The position numbers were made by a program, and so were the translations under genes. Positions 7,999 through 12,308 of a DNA stretch of 12,308 nt are shown here, piece by piece (position 1 is the first letter of the stretch; each line of letters opens with the position of its first letter). The notes under the pieces are model-generated. The model had not been told where the DNA came from. It saw nothing but the letters and a program-made list of their open reading frames with translations, and searched no databases. This DNA is from Erysipelotrichaceae bacterium (lineage in GTDB: Bacteria > Bacillota_I > Bacilli_A > Erysipelotrichales > Erysipelotrichaceae): positions 1-12,308 of the forward strand of contig JAILBD010000238.1 of NCBI GenBank assembly GCA_024681275.1, given 5' to 3'.

Positions 7999-9273
7999 TT
8001 ATCTCTCTATATATGCTTCCCGCTGTGGTCCTACAGAAATATACCTGATCCGACAGCCGCTGTAATCCTCAATCAGCTTCACATAGTTTCTGGCTTGTTC
8101 AGGAAGATCTTCCCACTTTCTGATCTTGGAAATATCGCACTCCCAGCCATCATAATATCTGATCACCGGTTCAGCCTTGTTCAATAAAGACGGAAAAGGA
8201 AAACGATCTGTTTCCATACCGTCGATCTTATACTTTACACACACCGGGATCTTCTTGAGATAGCTCAGGATATCCAGTTTGGTCAAAGCAAGCTCAGTGG
8301 CACCCTGCATCTTTACACCATACTTTGTCGCCACTAGATCCAGCGCTCCGACTCGCCTGGCCCTTCCTGTCTTGGCGCCATATTCTTTTCCTTCTTCACG
8401 AAGCTTTTCTGCTTCTGTTCCAAATAATTCGCTGACAAAAGGTCCTTCGCCAACGCAAGTCGAATACGCTTTTACGATACCAATCGTCTGATCTATTTTC
8501 ATCCATGGACATCCCGATCCTATCGGCGCATAAGATGCGAGCGTATTTGAAGAAGTCGTATATGGATAGATACCGAAATCTATATCCCTCAAGGCACCTA
8601 ACTGAGCTTCAAACAGGATCCTCTTTCCCTGCTTCTGGGCATCATTAAGATATTCGGTAACATCACATATATATGGTTTGATCCTCTCAAGATATTCATC
8701 ACACCATTCTTTCATTAGCTCTATGGTGTATGTTTTACCACCATAAACTTTATCGATGATCAGATTCTTCCATTCACAGAGATCATTCAGCCGATCATAC
8801 AGGAGTTCAGGAAAAAACACTTCCCCGGCCTGGATGGTCTTCTTCTGATATTTATCGGAATAGAATGGCGCGATCCCTTGTTTTGTGGAACCGAATTTTC
8901 TATCCCTAAGTCTGCGTTCTTCCAACGCATCCAGATCTCTATGCCATGGCATCAGCAATGAAGCCCGGTCACTGATCTTCAGATCATCAGGGGTAAGAGA
9001 TATTCCTTTTGATGCAAGAAGATCTATTTCCTTGCACAGATTCTCCGGATCGACAGCAACATCGTTTCCGAGGATATTTACGATCCCTTTATGAAAGATG
9101 CCCGAAGGCAGCAGATGCAAAGCAAACTCTCCATATTCGTTGACAACGGTATGACCTGCATTGCCTCCGCCCTGATATCGTATTACGATATCAAATTCTT
9201 TGGTCAGCAGATCTACCATTCTGCCTTTTCCCTCATCGCCCCAATTGATACCGACAACTGCACAGTTTGGCAT
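7999..9273 (-). CDS. purA: Adenylosuccinate synthetase
   Basis: PurA joins IMP and aspartate with GTP hydrolysis to give adenylosuccinate, the committed step to AMP. The protein has 424 residues, the usual size. The phosphate loop GINWGDEGKGRMVDLL carries Asp13, and GGGNAGHTVV carries His41, the two catalytic residues. Later motifs are STKQGIAPFYSDK near 129-141, VGEGPFVSEL near 274-283, AKTGRARRVGALD near 300-312 and LTKLDIL near 330-336. Some normally conserved segments are altered: FEGAQGTLLDID is FEAQLGALRDID (221-232), and TTRVGxGPFPTE is STCVGEGPFVSE. I read this as a divergent PurA subtype rather than a different enzyme, because the catalytic pair and the neighbouring purB are intact. 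AGGAGG (9279-9284) lies five bases before the ATG. A 16-base tandem duplication sits just upstream. Confidence 0.95.
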   Translation of the reverse strand: MPNCAVVGINWGDEGKGRMVDLLTKEFDIVIRYQGGGNAGHTVVNEYGEFALHLLPSGIFHKGIVNILGNDVAVDPENLCKEIDLLASKGISLTPDDLKISDRASLLMPWHRDLDALEERRLRDRKFGSTKQGIAPFYSDKYQKKTIQAGEVFFPELLYDRLNDLCEWKNLIIDKVYGGKTYTIELMKEWCDEYLERIKPYICDVTEYLNDAQKQGKRILFEAQLGALRDIDFGIYPYTTSSNTLASYAPIGSGCPWMKIDQTIGIVKAYSTCVGEGPFVSELFGTEAEKLREEGKEYGAKTGRARRVGALDLVATKYGVKMQGATELALTKLDILSYLKKIPVCVKYKIDGMETDRFPFPSLLNKAEPVIRYYDGWECDISKIRKWEDLPEQARNYVKLIEDYSGCRIRYISVGPQREAYIER

Positions 9274-9285
9274 TCCATCCTCCTT

Positions 9286-9317
9286 TTTTTAATCGATCGA
9301 ATTTTTAATCGATCGAA
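9286..9317 (-). repeat. Perfect 16-base tandem duplication across the glnN stop, before the purA ribosome binding site
   Basis: On the plus strand TTTTTAATCGATCGAA occurs at 9286-9301 and again, identically, at 9302-9317. The right-hand copy contains the last glnN codons and stop; the left-hand copy fills the glnN-purA gap. Each copy includes the self-complementary octamer TCGATCGA, so the transcript can fold into an eight-base-pair hairpin with an eight-base loop ending a few bases before the purA AGGAGG. It may be a simple replication duplication or an intercistronic hairpin affecting purA translation or mRNA stability. Confidence 0.8.
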
Positions 9318-11398
9318 AACAGCAGATCGCCATAATCCGGCATTGGCCAGTATTCTTTGGCGCAGAGTTTTTCCGCCTGATCACATGTTTTTCTTGATTC
9401 TGCCATCTTTTCGATAACATCGGTCTTGATCAAATCCGCATCTTTTTCCATATCGATCCCTCTGACCTTTTCGATCAGCTGATCCAGTTCATCTGCATTT
9501 CTATACATCCGTTCATTCAGTTCACTGAGTTTTATGATCAAGTCCTTTTCATACGTAAATTTCAACTCATCAAGAATGTCTTTTCTCTTCTTTTCAACAT
9601 CACACAGATCATTGATATATCTGTTGACAGAAGGGATGAAACTCCTCTTTATCAGAGAAGACATCGTTCTGGCTTCGATCATGATCGTCTTGCAGTAATT
9701 CTCCATCTGAATCGCATAACGGGAATGTAATTCGGATTCACTGTATACTTTCAGGCCTGTCAGCATCGAAATATTCTTTTCGGCGATCAGATACGGGATA
9801 CAATCCGGTGTTGTCTTTAGATTCAGCAACCCTCTTCTTTCCGCTTCCTGTACCCAGCTTTCGTCATAGCCATTGCCATTAAAAACGATCCTCTCGTGTG
9901 CTTTGACTTCTCTTTTGATCAGCTCATGCAGCGCTTTTTTGAGATCTTTTTTCCCTTCAAGTTCATCCGCAAAGATCCTGAGAGATTCGGCAACCGCTGA
10001 ATTCAACATCACATTCAGACAGGCAGCCGAATTAGATGAACCCAGCATTCTGAACTCAAATTTATTTCCGGTAAACGCGACCGGTGAAGTGCGGTTCCTG
10101 TCCGTTGTATCACGCTGAAAAGTCGGGAGTGATCTGACTCCGAGTTTCATATATGTTTTTTGAGCTGACTCATAAGCAGTGTCTTCTTTGATCGCCTCCA
10201 GTATTTCGGCCAATTCGCTTCCCAGATAAACGGAAACGATAGCCGGTGGTGCTTCGCTGGCTCCCAGACGATGATCATTACCGGCTGAAGCGACACCGAC
10301 ACGGATCAGATCCTGATAATCATCAACAGCTTTCAAAACTGCCGTCAAAAACAGCAGAAACTGTTCGTTCTCGGATGGTGTCTTCCCCGGGGAAAGAAGA
10401 TTGACTCCGGTATCGGTCATGATCGACCAGTTATTATGTTTCCCCGATCCATTGACACCATCAAATGGCTTTTCATGGAACAGACAGACCATATCGTGTC
10501 TTTCAGCAACCTTCTGCATGATCTCCATCATCAGCTGATTGTGATCTGTTGCTATATTGCTGCTTTCATAGATCGGTGCCAGCTCATGTTGACCCGGTGC
10601 TACTTCGTTATGTTCTGTTTTAGCCGGGATGCCCAACCTCCAGAGCCGTTCATTCAGATCATTCATGAAATCCTGTACTCTCGGTTTGATCGCTCCAAAG
10701 TAATGATCTTCCATTTCCTGGCCTTTTGGTGGCAAAGAGCCAAACAGCGTCCGACCGGTATAGATCAGATCCTTGCGTCTGGAATACAGATCTTTATCGA
10801 TCAGGAAATACTCCTGCTCAAGACCGACCATCGGAGTAACTTTCTTGACTTCACTGTTGCCTAAAAGTCCAAGTATTCTAAGTGACTGTCTGTTTAAAGC
10901 ATCCATCGATCGAAGTAGCGGTGTTTTTTTGTCCAGAGCTTCACCGCTGTATGAACAGAAAGCGGTAGGAATGCATAGAGTCCTGTCCTTTATAAAAGCA
11001 AATGATGTCGGATCCCATGCTGTATATCCTCTTGCTTCAAAAGTTGAACGAAGACCGCCCGAAGGGAAACTGGAGGCATCCGGTTCTCCCTGGATCAACG
11101 CCTTTCCGGAAAACTCTGTCAGACCGCTCCCCTCCCCGTTATAAGATATGAAACCATCATGCTTTTCAGCCGTGATCCCGGTCATCGGCTGAAACCAGTG
11201 AGTATAATGGGTCGCGCCTTTTTCAATTGCCCAGTTTTTCATTGCAGAAGCCACTTCATCCGCAATGCTTTCATCAAGTCTCCCTGCTTCTTTGATCGTT
11301 TGTTCAAGCTTGCGGAAAGTTGCTGAAGAAAGCCTGTTTTTCATCGTACTTATATCAAAAACATCACAACCATAATATTCACTTGCATCATTCGTCAT
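9305..11398 (-). CDS. glnN: Type III glutamine synthetase
   Basis: This enzyme makes glutamine from glutamate, ammonia and ATP. At 697 residues it is far longer than GSI (about 450) and matches GSIII, known from Bacteroides, cyanobacteria and some Firmicutes. GSIII marks are THWFQPMTG near 66-74, the metal-site glutamates in [10 protein letters not shown] (192-201), [16 protein letters not shown] near 263-278, [19 protein letters not shown] (307-325) with the nucleotide-binding stretch, and [17 protein letters not shown] near 446-462. A long charged helical C-terminal region (about 550-680) ends [13 protein letters not shown], typical of the type. AAGGAGG (11406-11412) lies seven bases before the ATG. 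It is first in the operon behind a divergent control region and supplies the co-substrate of three downstream gene products. GSIII is not adenylylated in the GSI manner; control here is more likely transcriptional through the adjacent LysR gene (inference). Confidence 0.97.
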   Translation of the reverse strand: MTNDASEYYGCDVFDISTMKNRLSSATFRKLEQTIKEAGRLDESIADEVASAMKNWAIEKGATHYTHWFQPMTGITAEKHDGFISYNGEGSGLTEFSGKALIQGEPDASSFPSGGLRSTFEARGYTAWDPTSFAFIKDRTLCIPTAFCSYSGEALDKKTPLLRSMDALNRQSLRILGLLGNSEVKKVTPMVGLEQEYFLIDKDLYSRRKDLIYTGRTLFGSLPPKGQEMEDHYFGAIKPRVQDFMNDLNERLWRLGIPAKTEHNEVAPGQHELAPIYESSNIATDHNQLMMEIMQKVAERHDMVCLFHEKPFDGVNGSGKHNNWSIMTDTGVNLLSPGKTPSENEQFLLFLTAVLKAVDDYQDLIRVGVASAGNDHRLGASEAPPAIVSVYLGSELAEILEAIKEDTAYESAQKTYMKLGVRSLPTFQRDTTDRNRTSPVAFTGNKFEFRMLGSSNSAACLNVMLNSAVAESLRIFADELEGKKDLKKALHELIKREVKAHERIVFNGNGYDESWVQEAERRGLLNLKTTPDCIPYLIAEKNISMLTGLKVYSESELHSRYAIQMENYCKTIMIEARTMSSLIKRSFIPSVNRYINDLCDVEKKRKDILDELKFTYEKDLIIKLSELNERMYRNADELDQLIEKVRGIDMEKDADLIKTDVIEKMAESRKTCDQAEKLCAKEYWPMPDYGDLLFSID

Positions 11399-11432
11399 GC
11401 GTCATCCTCCTTCGTTCAGATACTGAAAAACA

Positions 11433-11438
11433 ATTATA
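11433..11438 (-). promoter_or_regulatory. Second -10-like TATAAT upstream of glnN
   Basis: The minus strand carries a second perfect TATAAT exactly 11 bases downstream of the first, within a direct repeat (ATTATAGTTTC / ATTATAGGTTTC on the plus strand, 11433-11455). No acceptable -35 hexamer sits 16-18 bases upstream of it, so it is either an alternative start or a chance by-product of the duplication. Confidence 0.35.
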
Positions 11439-11443
11439 GTTTC

Positions 11444-11472
11444 ATTATAGGTTTCTCGTTTTATTCAATAAA
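11444..11472 (-). promoter_or_regulatory. Predicted glnN operon promoter (sigma-70 type, weak -35)
   Basis: The minus strand has a perfect -10, TATAAT (11444-11449), with TTTATT (11467-11472) 17 bases upstream as a poor -35. The start would be near 11437, giving a leader of about 38 bases. A consensus -10 with a weak -35 is typical of activator-dependent promoters, which fits control by the divergent LysR protein. Confidence 0.6.
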
Positions 11473-11473
11473 A
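11459..11473. promoter_or_regulatory. Short palindrome overlapping the glnN -35, possible LysR activation site
   Basis: TTTTATT-C-AATAAAA is a perfect seven-base inverted repeat around one base, with a T-N11-A frame (11460/11472). It covers the predicted -35 and is centred about 29 bases upstream of the predicted start, where LysR-type regulators often have their activation site. AT-rich palindromes also arise by chance, so this is tentative. Confidence 0.4.
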
Positions 11474-11488
11474 TACATATATTATTCC

Positions 11489-11517
11489 ATTTATCATATT
11501 TTTTATGTATGATAAAT
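11489..11517. promoter_or_regulatory. Inverted repeat, predicted LysR-type recognition site
   Basis: ATTTATCATA (11489-11498) and TATGATAAAT (11508-11517) form a perfect ten-base inverted repeat with a nine-base spacer. Symmetric T11497 and A11509 give the T-N11-A core of LysR-type operators. Its centre (11503) lies about 66 bases upstream of the predicted glnN start and ends just before the regulator's own ribosome binding site. That is the usual arrangement for activation of the divergent gene together with autorepression. Confidence 0.65.
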
Positions 11518-11529
11518 ATGAGGTGAAAT

Positions 11530-12308
11530 ATGGATCTTAGAACATTGAGATACTTCGTTACAGTCGCTGAAGAACTGAATATAACGAAAGCTGCAGACAA
11601 GCTTTCCATGAGCCAGCCGCCACTCAGTTTTCAAATGAAGGCTCTAGAGAAAGAACTTGAGACTGAACTCTTCATTCGCGGAAAGAGACACCTTCAGCTG
11701 ACGGAATCAGGCAGGCTCTTATATAGACACGCCAAGGAGATCTTGAATCTCGCTGAAAAGACATCGAGCGAAATCAGGTCCATGAGTAACGGTATAAGCG
11801 GAACAATCTCGATCGGGCTGGTCGAAGGATCCGCTCCTAACATCGCCGCATCATGGATCGCAGAATTCATGAAAAGATACCCTGGGATCTCTTTCAGGAT
11901 CATGGATGGTAATTCTGATGAACTGATCGAAAAACTACGCAGCGGGCTTGTCAATTTGGCTGTCATCACATCTCCTTGTGATCAGACACTGCTGAACAGC
12001 TTTAAAGTTGGCCAAGAAAAAATGCACGCTTTTATGAGCAGCGAAAATCCCCTGGCAAAAATACCGGGAAACACGATCTGCTTATCCGATCTGAAGGATC
12101 AGCCGCTCATCGTTCCAAGCAGACAGGCGATCGTTGAGATGATCTACAAATGGTTTAAAGAGATCAAAGCAGAACCTAAGATCGTATGTAAAATGGATAA
12201 TTATCTGGACGTTGCGGCATTGGCAGGGAAAAACATCGGGATCAGCATTTTTCCGAAGACCTCCTACATATTTAATCCTCAGATCATCACAAAAGAAATA
12301 ACGGAAAG
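11530..12308 (+). CDS. LysR-family transcriptional regulator (3' end outside the window)
   Basis: The frame is open from ATG 11530 to the window edge: 259 complete codons of an expected 290-300, so the C terminus is missing. It begins MDLRTLRYFVTVAEELNITK. The winged helix-turn-helix (about 1-60) includes AADKLSMSQPPLSFQMKALE and LFIRGKRHLQLTESG, followed by the linker helix (about 60-88). An effector-binding periplasmic-binding-protein-like domain starts near GTISIGLVEGSAP. GAGGTG (11520-11525) precedes the ATG by four bases. It is transcribed divergently from glnN across 131 bases and faces a LysR-type inverted repeat, so it probably controls the operon and itself. By analogy with GltC-like regulators it may sense a nitrogen metabolite, but the sequence does not show which, and it is not clearly GltC. 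Confidence 0.93.
   Translation, partial: MDLRTLRYFVTVAEELNITKAADKLSMSQPPLSFQMKALEKELETELFIRGKRHLQLTESGRLLYRHAKEILNLAEKTSSEIRSMSNGISGTISIGLVEGSAPNIAASWIAEFMKRYPGISFRIMDGNSDELIEKLRSGLVNLAVITSPCDQTLLNSFKVGQEKMHAFMSSENPLAKIPGNTICLSDLKDQPLIVPSRQAIVEMIYKWFKEIKAEPKIVCKMDNYLDVAALAGKNIGISIFPKTSYIFNPQIITKEITE

Noticed and set aside
11459..11517. A hairpin terminator or riboswitch in the glnN-lysR intergenic region.
   Set aside because: The inverted repeats are AT-only or nearly so, lie upstream of both predicted transcript starts or at the regulator start, and fit DNA operator sites better than RNA elements.
11694..11969. A 91-codon minus-strand frame within the LysR gene.
   Set aside because: It is antisense to a clear LysR DNA-binding and linker region and has no recognisable features.

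Overview
The window looks like a core-metabolism locus of a low-GC Gram-positive (Bacillota), probably a gut- or rumen-type anaerobe. Supporting points are a type III glutamine synthetase, a glmS ribozyme, strong AGGAGG ribosome binding sites, a chromosomally encoded CCA on the tRNA remnant, and tight minus-strand gene packing. Erysipelotrichia or Clostridia would fit, but the sequence alone does not settle the family.

Layout. Positions 1-336 hold no gene: there is a 3' fragment of a tRNA-Lys(CTT) (71-122), its terminator (134-154) and unassigned sequence with a small direct repeat. From 11398 down to 337, seven minus-strand genes form one apparent operon. In transcription order they are glnN (type III glutamine synthetase), purA, purB, guaA, ilvE (branched-chain aminotransferase), pyrG and glmS. 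The first six are separated by only 2-31 bases. The 181-base gap before glmS holds what reads as a divergent glmS ribozyme. At 11399-11529 lies a 131-base divergent control region. From 11530 a LysR-type regulator runs rightward off the end of the window.

How the genes fit together. GlnN makes glutamine. GuaA, PyrG and GlmS are three glutamine amidotransferases that spend it on GMP, CTP and glucosamine-6-phosphate. PurA and PurB put aspartate nitrogen into AMP. IlvE exchanges amino groups between glutamate and branched-chain amino acids. The cluster therefore reads as a nitrogen-assimilation and distribution operon, with one glutamine source and several amino-group users. The adjacent LysR regulator is the obvious candidate controller: an inverted repeat with a T-N11-A core is centred about 66 bases upstream of the predicted glnN start, the position typical of LysR recognition sites. 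The ribozyme would give glmS separate, product-sensed control within the shared transcript. IMP dehydrogenase (guaB), the other step from IMP to GMP, is not in the window.
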